64,000 nt of DNA from JAFAXD01 sp963833605 (lineage in GTDB: Bacteria > Pseudomonadota > Alphaproteobacteria > Rhizobiales > Xanthobacteraceae): assembly GCA_963833605.1 (NCBI GenBank), contig CAWHYZ010000027.1, forward strand, positions 95,935 through 159,934. The letters run 5' to 3'. A program made the translations under genes and the position numbers. Each line of letters opens with the position of its first letter. The stretch's first letter is position 1. This document shows positions 25,623-35,056 of this stretch, piece after piece. Under the pieces are notes generated by a model. The model was not told the DNA's origin, did no database searches, and saw nothing but the letters and a program-made list of their open reading frames with translations.

Positions 25623-26861
25623 TCAGCCGTTGACCGAAGCCAGATCGAAGCTCGCGATGCGCTTGTACTCGTCGGAGATGCGGGCGAGTTCGTCCTGCGT
25701 GATGACGGCGTCGAGATCCGCAAAGCCGTTGGGTGCGCGCTCTTCCACCAGGCTTACCACCGCGGCCGGGCCGCCCCTGCGATTGTTGGCGACGACCTGC
25801 GCGGTCTTCGGCCGCCGATCAGCCTCGTAGCGCGCCAACGCTTGGTCGGGGTCCTTGACCTCGATCAGGACCCGCGCAAGCACGTCCGCGTCGAGGATCG
25901 CCTGCGAAGCACCGTTGGAGCCGAGTGGATACATCGGATGCGCGGCGTCGCCCAGGAGGGTGACGCGCCCGAAGGTCCAGCGCTCGAGCGGATCGCGATC
26001 GACCATGGGAAACTCGTAGACCACGTCGGCGGCGCGGATGAGCGCCGGCACATCGAGCCAGTCGAACCGCCAGTCTTCGTAGCGTGGGAGAAAATCCTCA
26101 AAACGACCGGGCCGGTTCCATTGCTCGGGCGGGAATGCCTGCGTTGGCGTTACGAAAAAGCGCGCAATCCAGTTGATGAGCGCGCGGCCGCGATCCGCGT
26201 GGCTCCTGGAGATCGGATAGGCGACGAACGTCTGCCGTCCCCCCGCCATGATGTGCGAGCGGCCGGACAGGAACGGCCCGCTGTCCGACACCGCCCGCCA
26301 AATCAGTCCGCCATTCCATTTCGGCAGCCCTTCGTTCGGAAAGAGCTGCGCGCGTACCGTCGAATGGATGCCGTCTGCACCGATCAGTACATCGCCAGTC
26401 GCACTCGCAAGCGGCGGTCCCTCCTTGCCGGCGGCGAAGTGTGCAGTCACGTTGCGGTCGCCCCGCCGCTCGAAGCCGACCAGATGATGGCCCAGATGGA
26501 CGCGATCCGCTCCCAGCCGCCCTTGCACGATCGCCAGCAGCGCCAGCTGCAGTTCGCCGCGATGGATCGAGATTTGCGGCCATCGGTAGCCGGCTTCGCG
26601 GCCGCGCGGCTCGTGCCAGATGCGCTGCCCGAGCCGATTGAAATAGATCAGCTCCCGGGTTTGAATGCCGATTTCGAGAAGCGGCGCCATTGCGCCAAGC
26701 TGGTCGAGCACGCGCACACAATGCGGCAAGAGGTTGATACCCACGCCCAGCGGCTTCATCGTCGCCGCCGCCTCGTACACGTGCACGTCGAGGCCGGCGC
26801 GTTCGAGCGCCAATGCGGCGACGAGGCCGCCGATACCCCCGCCCACCACGATGACCTTCAC
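25623..26861 (-). CDS. FAD-dependent monooxygenase
   Basis: 412 residues from GTG 26861. FAD motif VIVVGGGIGGLVAALALERAG, DG motif GDVLIGADGIHSTVRAQLFP, GD motif VTLLGDAAHPMYPLGSNGASQAI. It belongs to the same class as the gene at 21206 but is clearly a different subgroup (flavin-dependent oxidoreductase of the PhzS/UbiH kind, with IWRAV and YPISRSHADRG). No in-frame ATG is better placed upstream. It is convergent with the GH5-repeat gene, 17 bases apart. Confidence 0.9.
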   Translation of the reverse strand: MKVIVVGGGIGGLVAALALERAGLDVHVYEAAATMKPLGVGINLLPHCVRVLDQLGAMAPLLEIGIQTRELIYFNRLGQRIWHEPRGREAGYRWPQISIHRGELQLALLAIVQGRLGADRVHLGHHLVGFERRGDRNVTAHFAAGKEGPPLASATGDVLIGADGIHSTVRAQLFPNEGLPKWNGGLIWRAVSDSGPFLSGRSHIMAGGRQTFVAYPISRSHADRGRALINWIARFFVTPTQAFPPEQWNRPGRFEDFLPRYEDWRFDWLDVPALIRAADVVYEFPMVDRDPLERWTFGRVTLLGDAAHPMYPLGSNGASQAILDADVLARVLIEVKDPDQALARYEADRRPKTAQVVANNRRGGPAAVVSLVEERAPNGFADLDAVITQDELARISDEYKRIASFDLASVNG

Positions 26862-26938
26862 GCGCGCGATCCCGGCATTTGGCTCATTGCGCCAAGTATG
26901 GCAAACGCGGTGCGGCTTCGCGAATTGGTTGGGCCGCG

Positions 26939-27418
26939 ATGAATAGCGATTTGGGGCATATCCGTTTGCTGGTAATCGGCGCTCTCGCCGGCGCCTTGCT
27001 CGGATGCGCCTCCGCGCCACCGGAACCACATGCCGGAAAGCCGGAAGTCACCATCTCGGGAGCATCCATTGATCGGGTAAAAACCGCCCTCGTCGCTGAA
27101 ATGTCGAAACGCAAGTTCCGCGTCGCCAAGGAAACGGCGTCGGAAATGTCCTTCGAACAACCGGCGGCCAGTCCCGTCCTGCAGGGTCTTTCGGCCTCCG
27201 CGGCCGGCAAGAATCCGATCGAGCGAATTACCTACACCATGGCGGCCACGGGCGCCGACCTGCACGTCACAGCCGATATCGTCGTGGTGCGCAAATTGGC
27301 CGCCATGGAACAGCCGGTCGATATCGGCCAGGGCCCGGAAGCCCAGAGCGTACAGGCCATGCTTGACAAGATTGCCGGCGAGGTCGGAGCCGCCGCAGCC
27401 ACCAAACGGGAAAATTGA
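26939..27418 (+). CDS. putative lipoprotein
   Basis: 159 residues with a lipobox LLGC at about residues 20-23 after a hydrophobic core, so the Cys would be lipidated. The mature part is small and mixed alpha/beta with no motif I recognise. Divergent from the monooxygenase gene with 77 bases between. Function unknown. Confidence 0.75.
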   Translation: MNSDLGHIRLLVIGALAGALLGCASAPPEPHAGKPEVTISGASIDRVKTALVAEMSKRKFRVAKETASEMSFEQPAASPVLQGLSASAAGKNPIERITYTMAATGADLHVTADIVVVRKLAAMEQPVDIGQGPEAQSVQAMLDKIAGEVGAAAATKREN

Positions 27419-27440
27419 TCCAGCTGGGTTATTCAGTGCG

Positions 27441-28085
27441 TCAACGCGCGCGTTCGTTGACGGCGCCGGCTTCGCGTTCCTCCAACCACACACGCGCCAT
27501 GGTGAGGTCCGCCTGCGACAGCTCATGTCCGACCGGCAGCGTTCGGTGGTCGACGCTTGCCCCGCACTGTTCCAAGGTCGACGCAAGCCGGGCCGCGCCG
27601 TCGGCCCGGATCATGGGGTCGACGGCGCCCGAGAGGATCAGCACGGGTTTGCCGGCGAGGTCCACGCGCGGCGGGTGCGCCAATGGAAGCGTGGCGCGCA
27701 GCAGGAGCGCGCCTGCCAAAACGGTCGGCCGCAAAAGCAGGATGGCGGCCGCCACGTTGGCGCCGTTCGAGTATCCCACCGCAACCGGAGCAGGGATGCC
27801 ATAGGCGTTGCTTGCCTCGCTGATGAAGTCCGCGAGTTCGTTGGCGCGCTGACGGACGTCATCCTCGTCGAACACGCCGAGCGCGACCCGCCGAAAGAAG
27901 CGCGGCATCCCGTTCTCGCTCACCTTGCCACGCGGCGACAACAAGGCGGAACGAGGCGCGATCATCCGCCCAAGCGGCAGCAGATCATCTTCATTGCCGC
28001 CGGTTCCATGCAGGAGCAGGATCGGATGACCGGCCGGCTGCTCAGCGGGCTCGAAACGATGGATAAACGAAAGGTTGTCGCTCAT
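27441..28085 (-). CDS. MhqD-like carboxylesterase (alpha/beta hydrolase)
   Basis: 214 residues of the phospholipase/carboxylesterase family. Triad: Ser106 in VGYSNGAN, Asp156 in SGAVDPM and His187 in VGHELS; oxyanion region LLLHGTGGNEDDLLPLG. This is the MhqD type known from methylhydroquinone resistance. The matching MhqO-like dioxygenase is at 28597 on the same strand, but a small gene on the other strand lies between them. Confidence 0.85.
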   Translation of the reverse strand: MSDNLSFIHRFEPAEQPAGHPILLLHGTGGNEDDLLPLGRMIAPRSALLSPRGKVSENGMPRFFRRVALGVFDEDDVRQRANELADFISEASNAYGIPAPVAVGYSNGANVAAAILLLRPTVLAGALLLRATLPLAHPPRVDLAGKPVLILSGAVDPMIRADGAARLASTLEQCGASVDHRTLPVGHELSQADLTMARVWLEEREAGAVNERAR

Positions 28086-28291
28086 CGGGCGCCCTCGTTC
28101 AGTTGCATAGCCCACCGCCTCGGCGTGCCGTTCGCAACCCCAAGTCGATCCACAGCACCGATTTCATGGTTGGGTAAATGCTGAGGTCGGCTTTTGATTG
28201 ATCTCAAAACGTGATCGCAGTGTAGCTGCTCTCTTTACACTTGCATGGGGGCGCGAAAGGATGCGCGCGCGCCGCTTTGGATGGTGAAACG

Positions 28292-28547
28292 ATGGTTTGG
28301 AATTTTATCATTTACTGTGTCACGGCGACGGCGCTCTTTTGTCAGAAGAATCCGGAGATTCGCCAGGATATTCCGCAGAACTACGCGGAAGAGCAAGGCT
28401 GCGTCGAGTTCGGCAATTGCCGCGGCGCAGAGGTACAAATTCGACAACCCCGACGCCGAATTCAAGTTTTCCTGTGCTCAAGGCGAACCAATATTGCTTG
28501 GCTATCAACCCGAGCGCATAGCACCGTCAGGATATCGTCACTGGTGA
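28292..28547 (+). pseudogene. small rhizobial hypothetical gene, one-base frame break
   Basis: ATG 28292 encodes MVWNFIIYCVTATALFCQKN and continues to CVE at base 28408. The other frame then carries AIAAAQRYKFDNPDAEF and ends RIAPSGYRHW at 28547. Dropping one T from GAGTTC at 28406-28411 joins the two into about 84 residues: Cys-Val-Glu-Ser-Ala-Ile-Ala. It has a short hydrophobic start and several Cys, a pattern of small secreted proteins. An FNR-like half-match, TTGATTGATCTCAA, lies at 28194. Function unknown. Confidence 0.6.
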
Positions 28548-28596
28548 GATGGACCATGGGCGGGTCGCTTGAGCGCCCGTCGAATTGTATGCGCCC

Positions 28597-29529
28597 TCAC
28601 GCCGCCAGGTCCAGCGGCGGAAGCGCCGCCTCGATGTCCTTGCGGCGCGACTCGAGGAAGCGAGGCAGCTTGAGGGCGTGGCCGAGCGCGGCCACGGGCT
28701 CGTCGACCGCAAACCCCGGTTGATCGGTTGCGATCTCGAACAGCACCCCGCCAGGCTCGCGAAAGTAGATCGACCTGAAATAGTGGCGATCCTTCTGATC
28801 GGTGGTTTGCACGCCGTGGTTCGCTACGACTTTGCGGGCGAGCTTTGCCTGTTCGGCGTCGTCGGCGGCGCGGAAGGCAACATGGTGCACCGCGCCGCGG
28901 CCCATGGTGCCGGGAAGAAATCCCTTGGCCTCGCGAACGTCCACGACACCGCCAGCGTCCCGGCTGGCGCTGAACCGGCGAACATGTCCCTCGCGACCCG
29001 TTTCCACTAACGCGAGGACATCGGTCAGGATGGCGGCGGTGCGGGCCGCATCGTCCAGCATCAAGGTCACGCCATGAAAACCTCGGATCGCGTGCTCGGG
29101 CGGAATGTCGCGGGTGCTCCATGCCGGTTCGTTTTCTGCCCCCGGGACGCCGACCAAAGCGGCGCGCAGGCCATCGGGATCGGCAAAGGGCAGGACCGTT
29201 TCACCGAAGCGTTTCTCGAGCTGCTCGTGAGCAACGCCTTTTTCGACCAAGCGGTGGGTCCAGTACCCGATTGAGCCGGCAGGTACGCGAAACGCGGTTT
29301 CCTGCGCTTGCCCGACGCCCGCGCGGCCCGCGGCCGCGTCTTCCCACGGGAAGAAGGTCAGCACCGTCCCCGGATGCCCGAGCTCGTCGCCATAGTAGAG
29401 ATGATAGGTGGTTGGATCGTCGAAATTCACCGTTCTCTTGACGAAGCGTAGACCGAGGACGCGGGTGTAGAAGTCGTGATTGCGGTCGGCTCGCCCCGAA
29501 ATGGCGGTCACGTGATGAATGCCGGGCAT
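28597..29529 (-). CDS. MhqO-like ring-cleaving dioxygenase (two VOC domains)
   Basis: 310 residues, two tandem VOC units. Metal ligands fit His in GIHHVTAISG, His in GAVHHVAFRA and Glu in VLFEIATDQPGF. The sequence opening and FVKRTVNFDDPTTYHLYYGDE match the MhqO/MhqA family linked to hydroquinone and quinone detoxification. ATG 29529 has GGAG upstream. It likely works with the MhqD-like esterase at 27441. Confidence 0.88.
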   Translation of the reverse strand: MPGIHHVTAISGRADRNHDFYTRVLGLRFVKRTVNFDDPTTYHLYYGDELGHPGTVLTFFPWEDAAAGRAGVGQAQETAFRVPAGSIGYWTHRLVEKGVAHEQLEKRFGETVLPFADPDGLRAALVGVPGAENEPAWSTRDIPPEHAIRGFHGVTLMLDDAARTAAILTDVLALVETGREGHVRRFSASRDAGGVVDVREAKGFLPGTMGRGAVHHVAFRAADDAEQAKLARKVVANHGVQTTDQKDRHYFRSIYFREPGGVLFEIATDQPGFAVDEPVAALGHALKLPRFLESRRKDIEAALPPLDLAA

Positions 29530-29705
29530 GACGCGCTCCTTTCCCGCAGCTTGGACGGGGCTTGGTGCTGTGCATGCCGCCGATATTGGTCAGGTAGGCG
29601 TCAAACGCAACCGGCCTCCCGGCGACCGGGGAGGCCGCGACAGCGCGGCAGCGCTTCGGCGCGCGAAGTGGATGAGTAGCGCGGAGAACCGGCTGAAGTC
29701 GCAGA

Positions 29706-30152
29706 TCAGCCTGCAGATCCTAAGTTCTCCAACGCATCGACGAGCTGCCACGTTCGCACGCCAACGATGCCGTCGGCACCGATGCCGGATTCCCGTTGCA
29801 GCTTGCGGACTGCCGCTTCTGTCTTTGCACCAAACCGACCGTCGACTCCACCGGTGTCAAAGTTGACCGCGCTCATTCGGCTTTGCAGCCGGCGAACCGG
29901 CAGGCCTGTCGAACCGTTCTGGAGCACGGGCTCGTTCTGGTCGGCCTCATCGATGTTGATCCAGGTCACTCGGCCGACAATCCCGTCGACGGTTAGACCC
30001 CTGGACTGCTGAAACGCACGCACAGCTGCCTCGGTTTCCGTCCCAAAGACGCCGTCGATCGGTCCCGGATTGTGCCCCAAAGTCTTGAGGGCATCCTGCA
30101 GGTCCCGCACTGCGGGGTCGGTTGAGCCTTTCCGCAACACCGGTTCTGACAT
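29706..30152 (-). CDS. peptidoglycan-binding protein, two PG_binding_1 domains
   Basis: 148 residues made of two copies of the helix bundle: residues 5-65 (VRDLQDALKTLGHNPGPIDG ... AFQQSRGL) and 78-140 (VRRLQSRMSAVNFDTGGVDG ... LQRESGIGADG). No signal peptide and no catalytic domain. The DGIVG-x-TW ending of both units is diagnostic. It may be a cell-wall targeting part of a larger system or a cytosolic relative; role unknown. Confidence 0.88.
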   Translation of the reverse strand: MSEPVLRKGSTDPAVRDLQDALKTLGHNPGPIDGVFGTETEAAVRAFQQSRGLTVDGIVGRVTWINIDEADQNEPVLQNGSTGLPVRRLQSRMSAVNFDTGGVDGRFGAKTEAAVRKLQRESGIGADGIVGVRTWQLVDALENLGSAG

Positions 30153-30307
30153 TGCAAGTCTCCCTTACTGTGAGCGAATGCACGGATGTATCGGCGGCGA
30201 ACGGACATCGCGGCCGAACGAAACCCCGCGACACGTTAAGGCTACACTTGCTGTCTCGCTCTTTATATGAAGGAGATCACAGCAATGCCGCCATCAGATA
30301 CAAGCCA

Positions 30308-30499
30308 ATGTTTGTTTATTCGATGATGAGATTGTTGGAAGGTATCACGATACGCGACGAGGCCGTGCATCGGGATCGCACCGACGACGCCGGGCAGTCG
30401 CTCCCGGCTCACTCCTACATCTGGCGCGTCACCGTCGATCAGACTTCGGAGAGCAAGCGCGAATTGGTTAAGCCGGCGAGTTGGATCGGATCACATTGA
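30308..30499 (+). CDS. possible small hypothetical protein
   Basis: 63 residues, MFVYSMMRLLEGITIRDEAV ... WRVTVDQTSESKRELVKPAS. No family recognised; the ribosome site is weak. It may be spurious. Nothing else codes in the 550 bases between 30152 and 30702. Confidence 0.3.
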   Translation: MFVYSMMRLLEGITIRDEAVHRDRTDDAGQSLPAHSYIWRVTVDQTSESKRELVKPASWIGSH

Positions 30500-30701
30500 T
30501 CGCGCAAAGTGACAGCCGCTGAGATCGATGCAGCGTGGATTTTGATTCTCCCGGATATATGCGGGGTAATTAGATACAGCGTCGAGGACGCATTGTAATT
30601 CGCATTGCGCTGGCCTGACCGAAGTTCTTCAGAGTAACATACCGCTCCTGGGGATCAGTTAGCTGCTCGGGGTCAATTGCCGGATAAGGCGAGCGTTACC
30701 C

Positions 30702-31541
30702 ATGGCGTTCCTCGACTTTCTCCAGAAGCTTCCACTCCCGACATTGCTGGTTGTGACGATCGTCGTCGCACTTGGCGTGGGCTGGGCGATCATCGGGCTT
30801 GTGCGATTGAGCGTACGCCTCTCGGGCAGTGACCCAGCAAAAGCGCCGCTGATCTCCGAACTGGTCACCGTCACCAGCATATTGTTTGCGCTCATGCTCT
30901 CGTTTTCTGCAGCCGGCGTCTGGAACGACTGGTTGCAGGCTCAAAACGCGGTGCAGCGCGAGGCGCTCGCGCTCGATAATGTGCTCGCGCTTGCCGACGG
31001 CTTGCCGTCCGACCGCGGCGGACGGGTGAAGGACCGCGTGCTCGCTTACGCGAAGGCGGCAGCAGCGCATGAATGGCCGGCGATGGCGCGGCAAGCCGAT
31101 ATGGACGACGCCTCATTCGGCGTGTCGGAGCGCATCCTCTCCGGCCTGACCGCCGAGTTGTCGCGCGAAGCGGGCAGGGCGGATTCCTCGCCGGTCGCCG
31201 CAATGCTGCTGCCGCAAATTTTCGAGGCGCGCAGCGCCCGCCTGGCGCGGCTGGCGATGTCGCGTTCGGCGGTCTCCGGGGCGCAGTGGTTCGCACTCAT
31301 CGCCCTGATCGTAAGCGCCCTTGTCGTTCTCGCGCTGATCTACAACAAACACGCTGGAACCCAGTTCCTCGCGATCAATGTGTGTTCGGTGGCTGCGGCA
31401 GTGGCGTTCTTTGTGATCTTGGCACACGATCGCCCCTTCGTCGGTGTCATATCGGTCAGCCCGAAACCCCTGCTGGCGCTGACCGTCAGGGCCAATCCCG
31501 AAATTCCCGTCGCGTCCGGTACGAAATTGGACCTGAGGTGA
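30702..31541 (+). CDS. DUF4239 (bestrophin-like) membrane protein
   Basis: 279 residues. Two N-terminal membrane segments (LLVVTIVVALGVGWAIIGLV and TSILFALMLSFSAAGVW), a cytosolic helical middle, and two C-terminal segments (WFALIALIVSALVVLALIY and FLAINVCSVAAAVAFFVIL). This is the DUF4239 layout, a family related to bestrophin-like channels. NPEIPVASGT near the end is typical. Function not established. Confidence 0.8.
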   Translation: MAFLDFLQKLPLPTLLVVTIVVALGVGWAIIGLVRLSVRLSGSDPAKAPLISELVTVTSILFALMLSFSAAGVWNDWLQAQNAVQREALALDNVLALADGLPSDRGGRVKDRVLAYAKAAAAHEWPAMARQADMDDASFGVSERILSGLTAELSREAGRADSSPVAAMLLPQIFEARSARLARLAMSRSAVSGAQWFALIALIVSALVVLALIYNKHAGTQFLAINVCSVAAAVAFFVILAHDRPFVGVISVSPKPLLALTVRANPEIPVASGTKLDLR

Positions 31542-31598
31542 GGGGGCTTTGCTTCGAATGACCGGAGTCGGTGTTATTGGTGCCCGCCGTGGTTCGGG

Positions 31599-32399
31599 CT
31601 ACTGATAGAAGTCCGGCGGCCGCTTCATCGTCAGGCTCTGTGGCTTGTCGTGATTGATCCAGAGCTGCGCCTTGTTCTGCGCCATGAGCTCGGACATGTG
31701 CTGCATCGAAGCCGACGACTTCTCCTTGTCGACGTTGATGGCCGGAACGCGCTTGGCGTCCCAGTTGTCTTTGAGATGCACCGCATCACCAGATAAGAGC
31801 ACTGCGCCGGTCTGAGGCAGCTTCACGAGCAGCGATTGGTGGCCTGGCGTGTGACCGGGCGTCGAGATGATCGTTACGCTGCCGTCACCGAAAACATCGT
31901 GGTCGCCTGCCAGCGTCTTGACGGGATGCGACGGCAGGAAACGCGGCTTGCCGTCTTGCCCCGGCCAGTCGTATTCGGCTTTTTGCACCAGCAGCAGCGC
32001 CTGCGGGAATAGTTCGACATTGCCGACGTGATCACCGTGAGTGTGGGAAACCGCAACGTATTTGACGTCCGATGGCTTCACGCCGAGCTTGTCGAGTTCG
32101 CCGGCGAGCGACTTTGTACGCTTCCACGCATTCGGGTCGGATGACGGCGCGGAGAAGATCGCATCCGGCAGGCCGGTGTCCCAGACCATCCAGTCAGCCC
32201 CGTGCTTGATCAGATAGCAGGTATCGACGAAATCGACCGGCTTGCCGACATTCACCCCCGGCGTCCATGGCGCAACGTCGGGCGCCGTACGCTCGCCGCA
32301 GTCGATGACGTAGAGCCGTTCCAGCCTCGCTTGCGCCGCCGCTGGAGCGGAGAGCAGCGGTAACCCCAGCAGTGCGGCAAGCGCGAAATGCGTTTTCAT
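31599..32399 (-). CDS. secreted metallo-beta-lactamase-fold hydrolase, AHL-lactonase-like
   Basis: 266 residues with a Sec signal peptide cleaved near APAAAQ. The zinc motif H119-x-H121-x-D123-H124 is in SHTHGDH, further ligands are TPGHTPGH and SGDAVH. Closest group is the N-acyl-homoserine-lactonase family, but most members with a signal peptide have not been tested. Start ATG 32399 has AAGAGG upstream. A periplasmic lactonase would degrade quorum signals or other lactones. Confidence 0.85.
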   Translation of the reverse strand: MKTHFALAALLGLPLLSAPAAAQARLERLYVIDCGERTAPDVAPWTPGVNVGKPVDFVDTCYLIKHGADWMVWDTGLPDAIFSAPSSDPNAWKRTKSLAGELDKLGVKPSDVKYVAVSHTHGDHVGNVELFPQALLLVQKAEYDWPGQDGKPRFLPSHPVKTLAGDHDVFGDGSVTIISTPGHTPGHQSLLVKLPQTGAVLLSGDAVHLKDNWDAKRVPAINVDKEKSSASMQHMSELMAQNKAQLWINHDKPQSLTMKRPPDFYQ

Positions 32400-32769
32400 C
32401 ACAAACCTCTTCGAACCTTTCCCGGCAGGCGGCGGAGAAAAACACCCGGCCTGCCGACCCTGATGCCCGACTTTAGCGCATGATCCGGCGAAGTGTGCGC
32501 GGGTCACCGAAAAGATCATGCGCCAAGTCAAGACATTAGCGTGCGATCGAACGCAAAACCGGTGACCACTTTTGCTGATCGCGCGCCAGGACGGCGCGGC
32601 GTGTGGCGCGACACACCGATTTGCGGCCGCAGACGAACTCTACCCAGTCGTTCGATCCGCTGGTAGCGTAGCATGGGATATTGGTCCCGGCGTTGCGCGG
32701 GCTTGCAGCGGAGGTGCGCAAAGGGCTTCGGCCACGTCACCCGGACGCGCTAAGCGCAGGCGCGCCCTC

Positions 32770-33126
32770 ATGATAGGCTCGGATGGCCTATCCGGCGGGC
32801 CCCAAAACGATATGCTTCGAGCTTTGAAAGCTAGGGCGAGGAGGCTTGAATTGGCAATTGATTACGTTCTCGATCTCAAAAAAGCGCGGGATGAGCTGAT
32901 CAGGCAGCGCCGGTCAATCATCTCGGCCCTGGTAGAGGGCTACAAAAGTGGTCACACGGAACACCAGCTTGACAACTTGATCAGGTATCAACGGGCGATC
33001 GAGACAATCGATCGTGCCCTGCGGGAAGAAGAGCGTGCCGCAGAAGTCGCCGCTGGTGTGAAGCGGCGGTCATTCATTCGTCACGAAGACGATCCCTACG
33101 ACGACATTGACAGCTTGGGGGGTTGA
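32770..33126 (+). CDS. hypothetical helical protein
   Basis: 118 residues from ATG 32770; highly charged and helical (LKARARRLELAIDYVLDLKK ... IETIDRALREEERAAEV), ending acidic (RHEDDPYDDIDSLGG). Probably a small coiled coil. No family recognised. A later Met at residue 15 is another possible start. Confidence 0.6.
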   Translation: MIGSDGLSGGPQNDMLRALKARARRLELAIDYVLDLKKARDELIRQRRSIISALVEGYKSGHTEHQLDNLIRYQRAIETIDRALREEERAAEVAAGVKRRSFIRHEDDPYDDIDSLGG

Positions 33127-33326
33127 TCGCGTGCAGATCTCGCCAAGTCTCCGATTGCGAAGTTCGTCACGCAGCACGTTCGCGACGAACATCGAATTTC
33201 AAGGTGGCCACGTTGACAGCCAACCGACGCGTCCATAGGCTGATCTAAGGGTATTTTCGTTTCAAAACCAATGAAGCGGGTCTCGGCGCTCGCCGACCTA
33301 CGGGCCACGCCGAGGGGAGGATTGCC

Positions 33327-34334
33327 ATGCCCAATCAAACCCTGAAGGCGGCGGCTGCGTCGGTTGCCGCAGCCTCCTGTACGTTGCTGGTGCTCGTGTT
33401 CCTGTCGGGTGGACACGCGTCCGCTGCAGACTGGAATTTCTACATGCATCAGTCGGCGCCAAACTTCGCGACATCGCGCGGCGCAAAATTGTTTACCGAA
33501 GAGATCGAGAAGGCGACGAACGGCGAGCTCAAGATTCGGTTGCACCTGGCAGGCACCCTCCAGATCAACGCGAGCAATATTACCCAGGCCGTGGGCGAAA
33601 ACGTCGTGCAGGTCGCCGACGACCTGTTCAATTCGGGAAATATTCCGGTGGCTGGTATTCCGAGGCTGCCGATGCTCATTCAGTCCTATGAGGATTTCGC
33701 GAAAGCGGACGTGGTGCTCAAGCCGTACATCGACAAAGCATTCGCGCAGAAGGGTTCCACGGTTCTCGCCTCATACACCTATCCGATGCAGTTCGTTTGG
33801 GGGCGCAAGAAGATTGAATCCCTCGACGATATCAAGGGTCTGAAGCTGCGGGTCGCGCAGCCGGAGCAGGGCGAATTCGTGCGGCGCTTTGGCGGGACAT
33901 CGATCACCATGAGCGCGCCGGAAGTTCCCTCGGCGCTCGATCGGGGCGTGGTCGATGGTATCTTCACCGCCGGCGTTGGCGCGGTGTTGTGGAAAGACCT
34001 GCTCAAATATGGCTACGTTCTGATCGTCAACGTCAACAACTCCTATTTCATCGCCAATACCGACGCCTACGGCAAACTCTCCCCCGATGTGCAGGGCAAG
34101 CTCCGACAAGTTGCCCAACAGTCGGCGCGTTGGGATCAGGACACGATGCAGAAGGAAGAGGCGGAATCGGTCCAGATCCTTTCAGCCATGGGGTACACCT
34201 TCACCAAGGCGAAGCCCGAAGAGATTGCGCGGGCAGTCGACGCCATGAAGCCGTACTGGGACGAATGGGCAAAATCGCGCGGGCCCGATGTTATCGAGGC
34301 GCTGGCAAAGACTCGTACCGCCCTCGGGCGATAA
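33327..34334 (+). CDS. dctP: TRAP transporter substrate-binding protein (DctP family)
   Basis: 335 residues with a signal peptide cut near HASAAD. Mature start WNFYMHQSAPNFATSRGAKLFTEEIEKATN is the DctP fold; VWGRKKIESLDDIKGLKLRVAQPEQGEFVRRFGG carries the conserved Arg that binds a carboxylate. GGGAGG lies before ATG 33327. First gene of a complete DctP-DctQ-DctM set followed by a MetE-like gene. Ligand is likely an organic acid. Confidence 0.92.
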   Translation: MPNQTLKAAAASVAAASCTLLVLVFLSGGHASAADWNFYMHQSAPNFATSRGAKLFTEEIEKATNGELKIRLHLAGTLQINASNITQAVGENVVQVADDLFNSGNIPVAGIPRLPMLIQSYEDFAKADVVLKPYIDKAFAQKGSTVLASYTYPMQFVWGRKKIESLDDIKGLKLRVAQPEQGEFVRRFGGTSITMSAPEVPSALDRGVVDGIFTAGVGAVLWKDLLKYGYVLIVNVNNSYFIANTDAYGKLSPDVQGKLRQVAQQSARWDQDTMQKEEAESVQILSAMGYTFTKAKPEEIARAVDAMKPYWDEWAKSRGPDVIEALAKTRTALGR

Positions 34335-34480
34335 TCCGCGGATTTCGGTTGGATGGAATCAAATATCGAGGGCTCGTCCGGCCCATCTCGTCTTATGGAG
34401 GCATGGTGCGCCCCTCATTGAGATGGCCGGGATCCGTCCTTCGGCCGGCCCAGCCATGACGGCGGAGATCTTGGGTCGAC

Positions 34481-35056
34481 ATGAGCGCAATCCGCACTAG
34501 GGCGCACATCGAGCAGGGCCGCGCCCCCGGTAGTCCGTCAGCGCGAAGGCTTCCGGAAACCATCGTCGAACGGATTTGCAAGCTCGCCTGCGTGGCGGCG
34601 CTGGTCGTGATGTTGGTTGTGATCGGCACTGATATCTTAACCAGATCGCTGTTCAACTTTTCGTTCGAGATCTCGGATGAGCTGGGCGGCTACATGCTGG
34701 TGGTGATGACGTTCGTCAGCCTGCCGGTATGCCAGATCAGCGACAGTTTTCATCACGTCGAACTGGTCCAGTCGCGGCTCTCGCCGTTCGGACGTGCGGT
34801 GTCGCACGTCATCTTCGACGCCTTGTCGCTGGCTTTCTGTCTGTTGCTGTTTTGGCAACTCGTTCGCTTCCAGATCTCTTCGTTCCGGTTCGGCGATCTG
34901 GCTCCGACCTACCTGGCGACACCGCTTTGGATTCCTCGCGTCGCCATGATGATCGGGGCAGCGGCTTTGTGTTTTTCCGTGGTGCGGACACTCGTGGCTG
35001 ATGTCGCCGCAATGCGCGCGGCCGCCAGGACGACGGGGGCCACCGGTGAGCCCTGA
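34481..35056 (+). CDS. dctQ: TRAP transporter small permease (DctQ)
   Basis: 191 residues, four membrane segments after a polar start of about 30 residues; SFEISDELGGYMLVVMTFVSLP is the DctQ signature region. It ends overlapping the DctM start. The 147 bases before it contain no gene. Confidence 0.9.
   Translation: MSAIRTRAHIEQGRAPGSPSARRLPETIVERICKLACVAALVVMLVVIGTDILTRSLFNFSFEISDELGGYMLVVMTFVSLPVCQISDSFHHVELVQSRLSPFGRAVSHVIFDALSLAFCLLLFWQLVRFQISSFRFGDLAPTYLATPLWIPRVAMMIGAAALCFSVVRTLVADVAAMRAAARTTGATGEP

Noticed and set aside
25557..26942. 461-codon plus-strand ORF opposite the FAD monooxygenase
   Set aside because: The opposite frame has all three flavoprotein motifs; this one has none.
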